Part shown: positions 1 to 12,100 of the stretch, one piece after another
How the letters are laid out: every line of letters starts with the position of its first letter
Numbering within the stretch: position 1 is the first letter of the stretch
From: Papio anubis
Lineage: Eukaryota > Chordata > Mammalia > Primates > Cercopithecidae
Assembly (NCBI RefSeq): GCF_008728515.1
Contig: NC_044979.1
Span: 173,820,037-173,884,036 of the forward strand
Reading direction: 5' to 3'
DNA length: 64,000 bases
Notes under the pieces: model-generated
Told to the model about the DNA's origin: nothing
The model's database searches: none
Seen by the model: only the letters and a program-made list of their open reading frames with translations
Made by a program: the position numbers and the translations under genes

Positions 1-21
1 AGTTCCTTCCTGCAGGCCTGT

Positions 22-403
22 CGTATTAGTCCATTCTCATCCTGCTATAAAGAACTACTGGAGACTGGGTAATTTATAAAGAAAAGAGGTTTAATTGGCC
101 CACAGTTCTGCAGGCTGGACAGGTAGCATGGCTGGGAGGCCTCAGGAAAATTTCAATCATGGCAGAAGGTGAAGGGGAAGCAGGCACGTCCTACATGGCT
201 GGAGCAGGAGGAAGAGAGCAAAAAGAGAAGTGCTACACACTTTTAAACAACCAGGTCTAGTGAGAACTCACTCGCTAGCACGAGAACAGCAAGGGGGAAA
301 CCTGCCCCCATGATCCAGTTAATCCCACTAGGCCTCTCCTCCAACACTGGGAATTACAATTCCACATGAGATTTGGGCAAGGACACAAAGCCAAACCATA
401 TCA
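22..403 (-). mobile_element. Solo MaLR LTR (MST-type)
   Basis: Read on the minus strand it starts with the MaLR motif TGATATGGTTTGGC, contains the typical CCCAAATCTCAT and TTTATAAATTACCCAGTCTC blocks, and ends near ACTAATAC. The 382-bp span is directly flanked by the 5-bp repeat CCTGT (17-21 and 404-408), the duplication size expected for ERVL-type elements. No internal sequence follows, so it is a solo LTR. The assignment to MST rather than THE1 is from memory. Confidence 0.85.
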
Positions 404-408
404 CCTGT

Positions 409-2289
409 CAACATTTCCATCTCCTTGACCAAGTGGGAGTGAGAGACTCCTGACCCCTCTCCTGGGATAAGGATAACACAACCCAGGGCTTCAGAATTGT
501 GAGCTCCACGTGCTAGCTTGTTGCAGCAAGTCTTGCAGAAGTTGAGTGATGGGGACAGAGACGCAGTGAAGGCTCTACTAGGAGAGCTGCACGATGCATT
601 AACAGTGTCCACTACGGTACAGGAGGCTTTCAGGAGAGATATAAGGAGGAGTTAGTTTCCTGAGCGGGAAAGTTGTAGATCACAAGAGCAGATGAGCAAT
701 GAAGACAAAACTAAACTCGAATCACAAGGACTCGGATATAAATCTGCCCTGAGGCAGGGGATTGGACCCACTGACCTGCCAGAACCCTTATGTATATAAG
801 TTAGCCTCAGAGAGTTTCAAATCTGATAGGACTTTGTGAGTACCATGTAGAAGATAAAGGAGCTGATCCAAGAGAACGTTGGCCAAGCCCACTTCCCAGT
901 TGAGAAAAACATGGCTTAAAAACAGCCTGCACAGCTTCCTGGTCGTCCCATCACTCTTGCCGAATAGCATTTTTCTGAGCTGGGGGATCAATGAATGAGA
1001 AACAGATGGATTTAATTTCCCTTGAAATTAGGGATGGGTGAGCCCAGCCACAGTGTGGAGTTGCTGAATGTCTCAAACTATTTTTTTCAAGTGCTTTTGG
1101 TTCAGCAAAACCAAAACCATGGTTTCACAAAGCACGTTTCCCCTCATTCATAGGAGGGTTCATGTATTTTAAGGGAAAGTTGATCTGCATATTTCAACTT
1201 CTTTACACTTCACTTATCAAAATGCTAAATAAAATTTCCAGGAAGTCTGAGAAATATTTTATAACTTTTTTTCCAAATTCTTTTATTTAGGAAAGGAAAC
1301 AGTGGGGAAGGTTGGAAAATCCTATGAAAGAAAAGGTGGGTTCAGGTGGAAGTTCACACTTTTAGGGAGTTCTATGTCCCAGAATTATACACATGTTAGG
1401 TATACAGTCACAATATTCTCAATGAATATATTTGAAAATCTCTTGAAAAGTGAGGGGAAGGGTGGGAAAGTTCAATAAGGACAAGTTCGAGGAAAGGCTG
1501 AAAAATACAACACAATTTAAAATAGCTTCTGATCTCTAATAGTCAGGCAGTGTATTCCTAGTAGCCATAAAACCAATGATGCAGAACTATAGCATCCTTG
1601 TGTCATCCACCAGCATGAACTCCACCATTCTTCAGGTGTCTTTTCTCTTTATAAGGCATGTGATAAAGGTGCTTATAGGATGCTTATGAGTGGAGGGATG
1701 GCCAGAGGAGAGGGTGGAAGAAATGCACCACAGAGGGTGGGTGGGAGCAGGTGGTGGAGCAAGTGCCCAGTGCCATCTTTGTTTTAGAGAATGACTCAGA
1801 CCACAGACTTATGTGTGAGCTCTGAAGAGCTATTTCTACTTAAAGCTTAGCTTTCAGTTCCAGGGGACCAAGCAAGACACAAGGGGGAGAGACGCAGTCA
1901 TCCCACCTCTCAGGGAGCTCAGTCTCTTTGTATTGCGCTGGAAGTACAGTGCTTGCTCATCACTGACAGGTGGACTTCTGCTGATAGTGGCAGAGAGTGC
2001 AGCAATGGACACTGCCCAAAAGGAGAGAAGAAGGAAAAGGCAGCCCCTTGTAGTATCTGATTACATTTGTCTCAAATGCCCAGGAGACATTCCCTGGGGG
2101 TTCCCGGAAAAGCAATTTGAGATGGGAATTTTCTACAGGCAGCCATAATAATTATTGATAAAATATGGAGAATAATGTTTATTATGATTCATATACTTCT
2201 TGTTTTAATCCCCAGGCTGGTGTAGGAAGCGCAAACATGGATTACATATCTCTTTAAAGCCATGTATTTTCTGGCTTTTAAATTATAAA
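409..2289. other. Intergenic, no gene seen
   Basis: Non-coding DNA with only short random reading frames. It may contain old degraded repeat remnants that I cannot assign. No tRNA, CpG island or clear regulatory site is seen. Confidence 0.6.
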
Positions 2290-2650
2290 ATTCAAATAGG
2301 GTTGTGTGGCAGTGACAATAGGAGTTGTCAAATATTCCTGGGACTCCCCTACATTTCCCAGCAGCCTTCCAGGTAGTTAGGTTGGTGGCAGTAATTGATT
2401 TGGAACAACAGGGCGTGAGCATGGATGATGTGTGTCCTTTTCTGACAAAGATGGTCAATTCTTCCATTCCTCCCCCTCCTCCCTCAGTGATCTTGGTCTA
2501 TAATCTGCCCAGATGTTTTAGCTACACTGGACTTCTCACAAAGGAGAACTGAACCTTTATTCTGTTAAACCACTGTGATTTGGTGGGGGAGTGGGGAGGG
2601 TCTTGTTTGTTACAGTAGCTAGTGTTAACCAACCTGATTAACACAGCTGT
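2290..2650 (+). mobile_element. Probable ancient MLT1-like LTR remnant
   Basis: It contains blocks reminiscent of old MaLR LTRs: CCCAGCAGCCTTCCAGGTAG, then TTAAACCACTGTGATTTGG and TTGTTACAGTAGCTAGTGTTA near the 3' side. It is heavily diverged and the edges are uncertain. Confidence 0.35.
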
Positions 2651-2799
2651 TAACTAGACTAATACAAGTTGTAAACTTACAACCTGTCGTTATGATACCC
2701 TGATAGTAATAAAGCTGGTGGTTTGGGGTAAGATTCTTAGAAGTTTTTGAGAATATAATAGTGCCTTATATTAGTAATCTAGTGGTATATCAAAAACCA

Positions 2800-3275
2800 T
2801 CTTAAGAGGTAGTAGTTTAAAACAACAAACATTGATTATCTCAAAGTTTTTGATGCTCAGGAATTTTGGAGTGGCTTAGGTCGGTGGCTCTGACTCAAAG
2901 TCTGTCATGAAGTGCCATCAAAATGTTGGCAGGAGCTGCAGTCATCCAAAGGCTTGATTGGGGCTGGAGAATGCATTGTTCATAGGAGCCCTCAATTTAT
3001 TGCTGGTTTCTGGCTGGAGTTCTCATTTCCTCATCAGATGCTCCTCTTTGTAGAGATTCTCAGGCAAAGGAAGCTAGCATCATTCAGAGAGAGTAATCCA
3101 AGAGAGAAAGCAAACAGGAAACCACAGAATCTTTTATTGCCCAGTGTCTCATGTTGCTTCCTCCCCCCACCCATTCATTAACAGTAAGTCACTAAGTCCA
3201 GCCACACTCAAGAAGAGGAGAATAGGTTCCACCTTTTCAAGAGGGTTTCAAAGAATTTGTGAACAGATTTTAAAC
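2800..3275 (-). mobile_element. Ancient LTR remnant (MLT1-like)
   Basis: The plus strand shows TTAAAACAACAAACATTGATTA, a diverged copy of the block next to the LTR end, then GGAGCTGCAGTCATCCAAAG and GGCTTGATTGGGGCTGGAG, and further right CAAAGAATTTGTG. These are familiar blocks of an old MaLR-type LTR in minus orientation. Subfamily not assigned. Confidence 0.5.
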
Positions 3276-5835
3276 TATATACACCCCATTACCCCAGAGT
3301 GGGTTTGTAGGTAACTAAGGGGGTAGAATGGTGGGTGGCACCTAAGTTGGGGGGTTCAGTGATCCAACATAAATCAGGCTAATAGAGTGTAATGGTGTGA
3401 CTGCTCCTATCTTACATTATTCCTTAATCTCATCAGCAGACGAAGGGAGCCCAGCCAATTCTATTCAAGCAACCTTGACTGGGCCCCTGACAAGCATCTG
3501 CATATGGAGATGCCAAGGTAATCTGAGATGGGGATTTTCTACAGGGAGCACAGAGAAATTCCTGTTTACTTACCTCTGTGCATAGACATGATGCAGAGGA
3601 AATGAATTCCCATGAAACAGGACATTGTGCCGGAACCAGCCTGGCCCTGGCTTTATAGGGAGGTGGAGTTCCGGCATTGTCCTCTGACGTGGCCCCCTCC
3701 TGCCAACCTCCCAGCTTGCCCGGTGCTACATAGTGTGCTAATTGCTGATACAAACCCTGGGAATTTGCAGAGTAGGATAAGATAGATCCTACAGAAAGAG
3801 AAGTTCTTCCCTTTGCATAAAACATGTGCAAATGAAGCTGATCTTGATCTTAGCCCATGGCAGGGAATGGCAGTAACACTGGAAATATTGGCTCTGTGAA
3901 GGCTGGAATTTTCCATCTTTCGTCCTATATTCATAGTGCTATATAAGTGTGCACTAAATAAAAAGCACCTTGCTGGTATTTTTTAAACTAATTGAATGTG
4001 CTAGCATTTACCATGGCAGAAGGTGTGGTGATAAGAGGGTGACAGGAGTTCTGAGTCTCGTAGGTCTCTGACACCTGAAAATTCACCAGCCCAGCCATAC
4101 TGATGGCAGCCTTGCACCCTGGGGAAATGGTTGTGTGAGTTCCTATAAAACAATAACATTGGGGTCTAATCCAATTATGATATGACCCACTCTTGGCTGA
4201 GCCCAAAGTGGAATCTGCACCATGGGGCAAGGCAAGGACCAGAGATAAAGGCTCAGTTTATGCCACCCCTTCTCAGGCTGATGGCATTTACTTGCATAGC
4301 CATAAAAAGCAGCCACCGGGGACTGTGGCAGAGTGTGGTAAAGCTGGCCATGTTGCAGTAGCCTGCCAATCACTATTAGCAGCAGTGAGAATGGGACATT
4401 TCCTTAGACTCCCTGGATTTGGACAGCAACAACAGGCTCTGGGGCCACAGTGGTGGTACAACAGAGCTCCACTGAGCTGCCAGTGTCCAGAATGTGAAGG
4501 CCTCTAGGCTAAGGGGAACATAGCTTCTCCTACTAGGAACTGATAAGGAGGAACCACAGCTCAGCCATGGGAAGGGCAGACTTCTTTCTCATCTTGGCAT
4601 GAGCTTCCCTGGTTGAGACACCAGACTGGTGAAGTATGACATACTGGTTTTAGTTAATTTTATTGTAACTTTAAGGAGACTTTTAACTGGACCATCACCC
4701 CCAGGAAATGTTTCATGTAAAGAATAGCCAAGAAGGCCATAGATTCCATCCCACCAATGACACACAGCAACTGACTCTTCACCCCTATATCCTGCGCTGG
4801 ATTTTCCATATGGCCAATTCAAGTACACATATTGCTTTACCAAGTGATGTTCATCTTTGTCTGCAATTACCACCGTGATTACATTTCTCCTCATTAGCCT
4901 AGATGGGAGGGTGCAGGGAAAGATGGTTGGATCAGGACATCTAGTTTCCATACTGTGAACTGAATTTGCTTGGTGGCTCTGGTCAAGTCCATTGACCCAT
5001 CTGTGCCTCCTCTTGTGGCCCTTGTTCAGATATGCAGTGATTCCATGACTAATTTTCAGTGCTGGTCTCAAGCATGTAGCTGCCATTTGGTGCAAAGCAT
5101 TAGCATATCTTTATAATTGCTAATGAGGGAAAGAAAATTCCAGAAAAGCTCTTTGGAGGAATCTAAGAATAACACTATGAGCTAAGCATTCTGTCCAAAC
5201 AAATTTCATTAAAAGAAAACCAAATTATTATCCTTTTGCAAAATAATAACAATAATGGCCTTAACTAACATTTGCCAGGTTCTAAATACGTATCTTGCAG
5301 TGTCTAAATATTTTACACATTGTTTTCGTTGCCCCTGTTCACCCCATTGGTGAGGGAGGCATTCCACACTAGAATTACGAGGATGACCAAACACATTACA
5401 CTCGACGCTTAGCAGATGTGACTGACAGCAGTTATTATTCACATACACTCTCAGCTTCAGAGGTGAACACAGCATGGGATGCTGGCCACACAGGGGTTGC
5501 CCTCAGGAGCAGGGTGAACAGGCAGGGGCTGTGGGTGGCAAGCTTTGTAGCAACAAGAGGGTGAGGTGCCCCCGGTTCCTGCAGGAGAATCTGATGGGCT
5601 TTGAACAATTCTGAGCCTAGCAGGAAACTGACACCCACTACTCAGGGATAAGTAGGAGCTGTGCCTGGTCCACTTGATAAGGTGGGTTGCTTGATAGGAA
5701 CCTTATCTGCAAGAGTAGAATGGAGAGAGGCTCTTGTGAGTAGGTCAGTAGAGGCCCTGCTGATTTGACCAGATTTGAAGGCAGCACACTATACCAAGCC
5801 TTAATTTCAGCCTTTACATGACACACACATATTGT
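3276..5835. other. Intergenic, unassigned
   Basis: No gene recognised. A 168-codon open frame on the minus strand at 4,589-5,095 has no domain I can name and no exon context. It could be chance or the relic of an old retroelement. Confidence 0.5.
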
Positions 5836-6010
5836 TTCATCATTGCAACACTCCTATGAAATATCATTACGCCTTTTTACAGATCATGAAATTGAGGCTT
5901 AAATGAGGCTAAGCAAATTGCCCAGTGTTTCCTAGCTGGCCAGTGGCTGAGCTGGTATTCAAAGCCAGGTTTGTTAGTCTCAGAGTCTGACACCATAAGC
6001 GACTGTGAAC
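5836..6010 (-). mobile_element. MIR SINE fragment
   Basis: The series CTTTTTACAGATCATGAAATTGAGGCTTAAA, AAATTGCCCAGTG and GGCTGAGCTGGTATTCAAAGCCAGG follows the reverse complement of the MIR core (the 'fraction to be kept: tRNA-derived SINE with a conserved core'). Edges approximate. Confidence 0.75.
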
Positions 6011-7009
6011 AGGTAGATGTAACAACCCATCTTAGACATGAATCAAGAAAAAAGAAGGACAAGGGGAGAACACCCTACCCCAAATAACCAGAGAGCTCAA
6101 GTTAAACACACGCAGTCCTTTGTTCTGTCCACCATTTGACCTTCTGAGTCCCATGCTACCTTCTGCAAGGCAACTGGGTTCACAAAGCCATCTCAGTGAC
6201 CACTAACAGCAGCAGCTCTGCCTCACACTTTAATCAGTGGTCTCTGAAGTGTTTACAAGCCCAACTCCTCGGGACACACTTTTGATTTTACACCCTGGGG
6301 GACGAGAAACAGTCCAAGCAGATCAACCAGCTTCCAGGTGCTTCAAATTCCCAAGGCCAGGGATGGCACCAATCAGTCATCCTTTTGCATGTGGATGTTG
6401 GGTATATCAAAGGGACTTGACGGTCTAGAATAAATTCTTCTACACTGAAAAGAGGCTTTAGATCTCTTTCAGTCCAAATCCCTCATTATGCGGTTAAAGA
6501 AAGTGAAGTGGCCTCCCCAAGGTCACAAAGTTGGTTAGGGCAGAACCTGCTTGCATCCCTTCCCTAAACCCTTTCCCAACTCCCTCCTCCCGTACACACC
6601 TCCCACTCTCAAGTAGAAGAAGGGAGAAACTCTCTTCCTCAGCACCCTTTGCAGTTAGGCTGACCATGTGACCTGTTCCAGGCTTTGTGCCAAGAGGGAA
6701 TCTGCCAGGGGGAGTCTGGGAGTGGTGTTTCTTCCCTGATAGAAAGAAAGCATGGAGAAAGAGCTCTCTCACCATTCTCTCCAAACTCTACCTTCTGTAA
6801 GAGCCAGTGGAGGACCTGAGGCTTGAAACCAGAGGTGTCTTTTAGCCATGAGGGAAAGTTCAGAGATGCAGACATAGCAACTCAGCCTCAGGTGTGTGCT
6901 AAATCAGTCCCCAAACTGCCCTTCCTGACTCTTCATTTCAGTAACAATTAATCCAAGTTTAAACCACTGTTAGTCATGTTTTCTCTTCTTTGCCGCCAAA
7001 CACCCTCCT
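6011..7009. other. Intergenic, no gene seen
   Basis: The part around 6,540-6,880 resembles an old LTR-type repeat (TTGCAGTTAGGCTGACCATG), but it is too diverged to name. Nothing else is recognised. Confidence 0.5.
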
Positions 7010-7146
7010 CTGAGCAGCAGTCACTAGAGTCAGGCAGTAGGTGAAGACCCAGCAGTGTCACCCACTAGCGATGAGACCCAGGGCAAGGAACTTTTCTCTG
7101 TCTCAGTTTCATTTTTTGGAAATGGGCATATATTTTTACAGAGGTG
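7010..7146 (+). mobile_element. MIR SINE, split by MER1A
   Basis: GATGAGACCCAGGGCAAGG, CTCTGTCTCAGTTTC and GGAAATGGGCATA match the central MIR order. The element is interrupted at 7,147 by a MER1A insertion, and its tail seems to resume after 7,699. Confidence 0.7.
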
Positions 7147-7154
7147 CTGTAAAG

Positions 7155-7691
7155 TAGTGCTTCCCAGCCTTTTTGGAACCAGGGACTGGATTCGTGGAAG
7201 ACAATTTTCCCACAGACCAGGGGTGTGGGGATGGGGGATGGTTTCAGGATGACTCAAGTGCATTACTTTTATTGTGTACTTTATTTCTATTATTACATTG
7301 TAATATATAATGAAATAATTATACAACTCACCAAAATGTAGAATCAGTGGGAGCCCTGAGCTTGTTTTCCTGCAACTAATCAGTCACATCTAGGGGTGAT
7401 GGGAGACAGTGACAGATCACAAGGCATAAGATTCTCATTAGCAGCATGTAAACTAGATCCCTTGCATGTACAGTTCTAGAGTTTGCTATGAGAATCTAAT
7501 GCTGCCACTGATTTGACAGGAGGTGGAGCTCAGGCAGTAATGTGAGCAAGGGGGTGGGGGGTGACTGTAAATAGAGATAAAGCTTCCCTCGCTCACCCAT
7601 CACGCAGCTCCTTCTGTGTGGCCCAGTTACTAAGAGTCCAGGACTGGTACTCACCTGTGACCTGGCATGGGGGAGTGGTTGGGGACCCTTG
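7155..7691 (-). mobile_element. MER1A hAT-Charlie DNA transposon
   Basis: The plus strand begins GCTTCCCAGCCTTTTTGG and ends GGTTGGGGACCCTTG, the terminal inverted repeats of MER1. It contains the diagnostic stretch with CCACTGATTTGACAGGAGGTGG and a long AT-rich middle. Exact 8-bp duplications CTGTAAAG flank it at 7,147-7,154 and 7,692-7,699, as expected for hAT transposition. The length of 537 bp fits the MER1A non-autonomous form. It sits inside a MIR, so the MIR is older. Confidence 0.9.
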
Positions 7692-7745
7692 CTGTAAAGC
7701 TTAAAATCTTTATAAAGAGTGTATAATATTTTCTAGCTCACAATT

Positions 7746-8721
7746 GACTGTTAGCTAGGATTATTTCATTGTTCTCTCAGCCTACCTTCACAGAGGCTAT
7801 CCCACACAGAGCTCCTCAAAACTTTTGACGATACAGATGAATTACCCAGCAATCCTGTTTAAATTCAATTTTTGATTTAAAAAGTCTGCCTTGGGACTAA
7901 GACTGCATTTGTAAGATCTTTTAGGGTATGTCTGTGCTGCTGGTGCTCAGATCACACTTTGAGAAGCAAGACTGTGGGACCCTGTGGGTCTTTTTCCTGC
8001 TAGTTCAGCCTTCTAGCTGGTGGATCTGCACTAATAGCATGTCCCGACCTTCTCACTATACTCACGGTAGTTCGTTCCTACAGTCAGACTGTCCTTGCAT
8101 CCAGCAGCATCTTCATCAAATTCCAATTCCTGGGCTGAGCCCAGGACTTGGTGACTCAGACCCTGCTTCTCCAGGTCTAAGGGTTGTCATTGTCAATCAC
8201 AATGTCACCCTCAATGGCCCATGGTCTAGCCTAGTCACAGGGAGCTGGATGTACAGTAAGACAGGTATATGGAAGAAATCTGGGGCTTTTTGAGGATTTC
8301 ATTCAAAGCAGGATGCAACGGTTCATATACTTCAAAACTGGAGCCACTTGGGGACCAGGATGATGTATGTTATGATAACCCCCAGAACTAGAATCCATGA
8401 ATTTCCTTGATCCAGCACTGTGCTCCAACCCTGGGACAGGCTTAAAGTTTGTCCTGACCAGTTCATCTCATCTGCCTGCCTGCACTTCTGTCAGCTGCCT
8501 GTGCCAGGTGTCTCATTCCCCTCCTTCCACCTGTGAAGAAGCTCAAAATCTGCAAGCTCTACTTCCTTCCAAGGCCAGTCTTGCCTTCACATACTCCTTC
8601 CCCTTCTTCTCCCTGTACTCTCTCCACTGGCTCTCCCCACACTCCTGCTCCCCAGTCCTGTGCTTTGCTCTCCATCCTGCTGAAGTTCACCTTCGTTCCT
8701 TCCAGATTGTGCCCTCAATTC
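7746..8721. other. Intergenic, no gene seen
   Basis: Pyrimidine-rich DNA around 8,450-8,720 opens long random frames on the plus strand. No gene structure or named repeat is supported. Confidence 0.5.
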
Positions 8722-8726
8722 CTCTC

Positions 8727-11561
8727 AGTCCATTTTGTGTTGCATGACTACCATAGACTAGGTAATTCATAAAGAAAATATCTTTATAAATTTATTCTCA
8801 CAGCTCTGAAGTCTGGGAAGTCCAGTGTCAAGGTGCTGGCCTCTGGTGAGGGCCTTCATGCTGTGTCATCCCCAGGCAGAGGACAAGAGAGCAAAAGAGA
8901 GCGGGAGATGGCCAAACTTGCTTTTATAACAAGCCCACTCTCATGATAACAAACCTACTCCTGCAATAATGACACTATTCTATTCATGATGGTGAAATCT
9001 TCATGGCTTAATCACTTCTTAATGGTCCTACCTCTTAATACCATCACAATGGCCATTAAATTTTAACACAAGTTTTGGAAGTGCTGTGTTTTGATTAATT
9101 TTCCCCTCCAAAAAGTATGTTGAAAAGTCTCAATGTAGCAGTATTAATAGGTGGGGCCTTTAAGAGGTGAGTGAGTCATGAGGGCTCTGCCTTCATAAGA
9201 ATATTAATCCATACATGGATTAATGGACTATCACAGGAATGAGTCTGCTTAAAAGCCAGCGTGGCTCTCATTTTCACACCCTTGCCATGTGATGTCTTGA
9301 GCCATATTGAGATTCTCCAGAGAGTCCCCACCAGCAAGAAGGCCCTCACCAGATGTGGCCACTCGACCTTGGATTTCCTCAGAGCTGTAAGAAATGAATT
9401 TATTTTCTTTATAAATTATCCAGTCTCAGTTATTCAATTTTAGCAACAGAAAACAGAGTAAGGCAGGAGGGGACATTCAAACCACAGCATTCCAACCACA
9501 GCCACCCAAACTAATGTTTTTCTGGCATACAAAATGCATTCATTCTATCTTGATGCCCCAAAAGTCTTAACTCATTTCAGCATCAACTCAAAAGTCCAAA
9601 GCCCAAAGTCCCATCTGAATTAGAAATAGGGGGGACTCAAGGCATGATTCATCATGAGGCAAATTCCTCTCCAGCTATAACATGGGAAATTAACAAGTTA
9701 CATGCTTCCAAAATGAAATGCTGGGACAGACATAAAGTAGACATTCCCATTCCAAAAGGGCAGAATAGGCAAGAAGAAAGAGATAACTGGTCCCAGGTAT
9801 TAATAAATCTAAAACCCAACAGAGAGAACAACCCGAAGCTCCAGAATAATCTGCTTTGACTCCATGTCCTGGGCACTCTGGGGCAGGAGTTGGGCTCCCA
9901 GGAACTCAGGCATCCTTGCTCCTATGGTTTTGCTGAGTTCAGTCTACCTAGCAGGTCTCATGGGTTGGAGTGTGGCACCAGCAGCTCTCCCAGGTTAATA
10001 TTTCAAGCTGGCAGCTCTACAGTTCTGGGGTATCAGAAGTGACCCTGGCTCCACTAGGCACTGCACAGCCCCTGCAGCAGATCCAACTCCACATTTCAAC
10101 TCAGCATTGCCCAAATAGAGCTCTCTGTGATGGCTCTGCCTCCATGACAAGTCTTTGCCTGGGCCCCCAGGTTGACTGTGACAGCCTTTAAAATCTAGGT
10201 GGAGGTCACTGTGCCCCACAGCCCTTGCATTCTACATGCCTGCAGAATTAACACCATGTAGATGCTGCCAATGTCTACAGCTTGTACCTTTTGGAGCAGT
10301 TGATTGAGCCACAACTGGGGCCACTTGAACCACAGCTGGAGCAGCAGAGAATCGCTGTACCAGGATGTAAAAACAGAGATCCAAGGTGGTCCTGGACAGG
10401 GAGCCCTTACAGGGCATCCAGGCCCATCCCCCAAAATTATTCTGTCCTCTGAGAGCTCTGGATCTGTGATTGAGGGCGGCTTTGAAGATTTCTGAAATGC
10501 CTTTGGGGTCATTCTTCCACTGTCTTGATGACCCCTTCCATCTGTACAGGTCTCCTTACCCAACGGTTTGTTGACCACATCCTTGGTTTCCTCATGTGAA
10601 CACATTTTCATTCTTTAAATGGTCAGGCTGAATATTTAAAAAAATTTTCTGTTCTGCTTTTGTTTTAAATTATAAATTTCATCTTTAAGTCATTTTTTCC
10701 CTCTTGGATCTTACTATATGCAGTTAAAAGTAGCTGCACAACTCCTCCAATATTTTGCTTAGAAGTTTCTTCTGCTAGATATTCTAGTCAGACACTCTTA
10801 AATTCCACCTTCTATAAATCCCTCGGGCATGGACACAATTTGACCAAGTTCCTTGCCATTTCATAACAAGGATGCTCTTTACTCCAGTGTCCAAAAAGAT
10901 ATCCTGTTTTTCCACCTGAGACCTCATCAGAATGACCTTTACTGTCAGCATTTCTATCAACATTCTGACCATGGCCACTCAGGTAATCTGTAAGAAGTTT
11001 CATACTCTCCCTACAGCTCTCCTCTTCTTCTGAGCCCTCTCCAGAATTGTCTTACTACTCTGTTTATAGAAATCTAGGCTTTTTCTAGCCTACTCTTCCA
11101 AATTTTTTCAACCTTTATCGATTACCCAGTTCCAAAGCTACTTTCACATTTTCAGGTATTTGTTACAATAACAGCCTCAATTCTCAGTACCAATTTTCTA
11201 TCCATTTTGTGTTTCTATAAACACAGGTTGGGTAATTTATAAAGACAAGAAATGTATGCTCACTGTTCTGAAGACTAGGAAGTCCAATATCAAGATGCTG
11301 GCATCTGGTAAGGGCCTTTGTGGTATATCATCCCATGGCAGAAGGTGGAAGGCAAGACAGCACGAGAGAGCAAGAGAGCAAGAGGGGGCCAAACTCACTA
11401 GTATAAGCAGCCTACTCTCATGATAACTAACCCACTCCTGCAATAACAACATTTTTCAATTCTTGAGGATGGTGCCCGCGTGGCCTCATCACCTCTAAAT
11501 ACTGTCACACTGGCAATTAAATTTTAACATGAATTTTGGAGGGGACATTCAAACCATAGCA
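8727..11561 (-). mobile_element. Two-LTR MaLR element with nested LTR
   Basis: A complete MaLR-type element on the minus strand. Its two LTRs are at about 8,727-9,489 (split by an insertion) and 11,199-11,561. Both contain ATTTTGTGTT near one end and GGGGACATTCAAACCA near the other. The 1.7-kb internal part carries the MaLR blocks AGTCTTAACTCATTTCAGCAT and CTTTGACTCCATGTC. The element is flanked by CTCTC at 8,722-8,726 and 11,562-11,566, a 5-bp target-site duplication. MaLRs are non-autonomous ERVL relatives. No intact retroviral gene is present, and the internal reading frames are short and interrupted. Confidence 0.8.
9082..9465 (+). mobile_element. MLT1A/MSTD-like LTR nested in MaLR LTR
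   Basis: A second MaLR LTR in the opposite orientation, 384 bp. It begins TGCTGTGTTTTGATTAAT, carries AGGTGGGGCCTTTAAGAGG and CAAGAAGGCCCTCACCAGATG, and ends near CAGAGTAAGGCA. It splits the left LTR of the larger element. The flanks GGAAG (9,077-9,081) and GGAGG (9,466-9,470) look like a 5-bp duplication with one later change. It contains a perfect 10-bp inverted repeat at 9,203-9,224. Confidence 0.75.
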
Positions 11562-11566
11562 CTCTC

Positions 11567-11899
11567 CAATCCTCTCTTAGCATCTTCTATAAGCCTCTAG
11601 TTTGCAATATGCCAAATGCTACTACGGCCCCTTGTTTGAAACATGTTTGTCTCCCTAGTCACTGAGCTTTCTGAAGGCAGCAACAGCCTTTCATCCTGGT
11701 CCTCTTTCTGGCTGGACCCTTCCCCTGGCCCTACCCCAACCTAACATGCCTTCCAGGCACCTGTGTCACTCTGGAGGTCGAAGAGCACAGGCACTTACCT
11801 GTGTGATGTGTTTTTCCATCTTTGTTTCATTGCCTTCATCAACCTTCTGATCCAGGTAGCCAGAAGCTGCTGTATGATCAAGTAAGAAAAGAAAATCTC
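11567..11899. other. Intergenic, no gene seen
   Basis: Short unique-looking interval between the MaLR element and a MIR. Nothing recognised. Confidence 0.5.
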
Positions 11900-12100
11900 A
11901 GAATTATTAATCACTTCTACTGTGCTGGACACCCTGATAAGAAATTTATGTATGCCCATTTAATTACAACTATTATCGCTATTGGATTTCTATCATCTCC
12001 ACTTTACAGATGCGGAAATGGAAGCTGAGGGCAGGTAACAGGAATATTGCCTGAGGTTGCACAGCCAGGAAGAGAAGCAGTGGAGCCAGGAGCCCAGCCT
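11900..12100 (-). mobile_element. MIR SINE
   Basis: Reverse-complement MIR order: CTACTGTGCTGGACACCCTG, then CATCTCCACTTTACAGATG, CGGAAATGGAAGCTGAGG, and TTGCACAGCCAGGAAG. Edges approximate. Confidence 0.8.

Noticed and set aside
4589..5095. 168-codon minus-strand open frame
   Set aside because: No family recognised. Could be a retroelement relic, but nothing in it identifies one.
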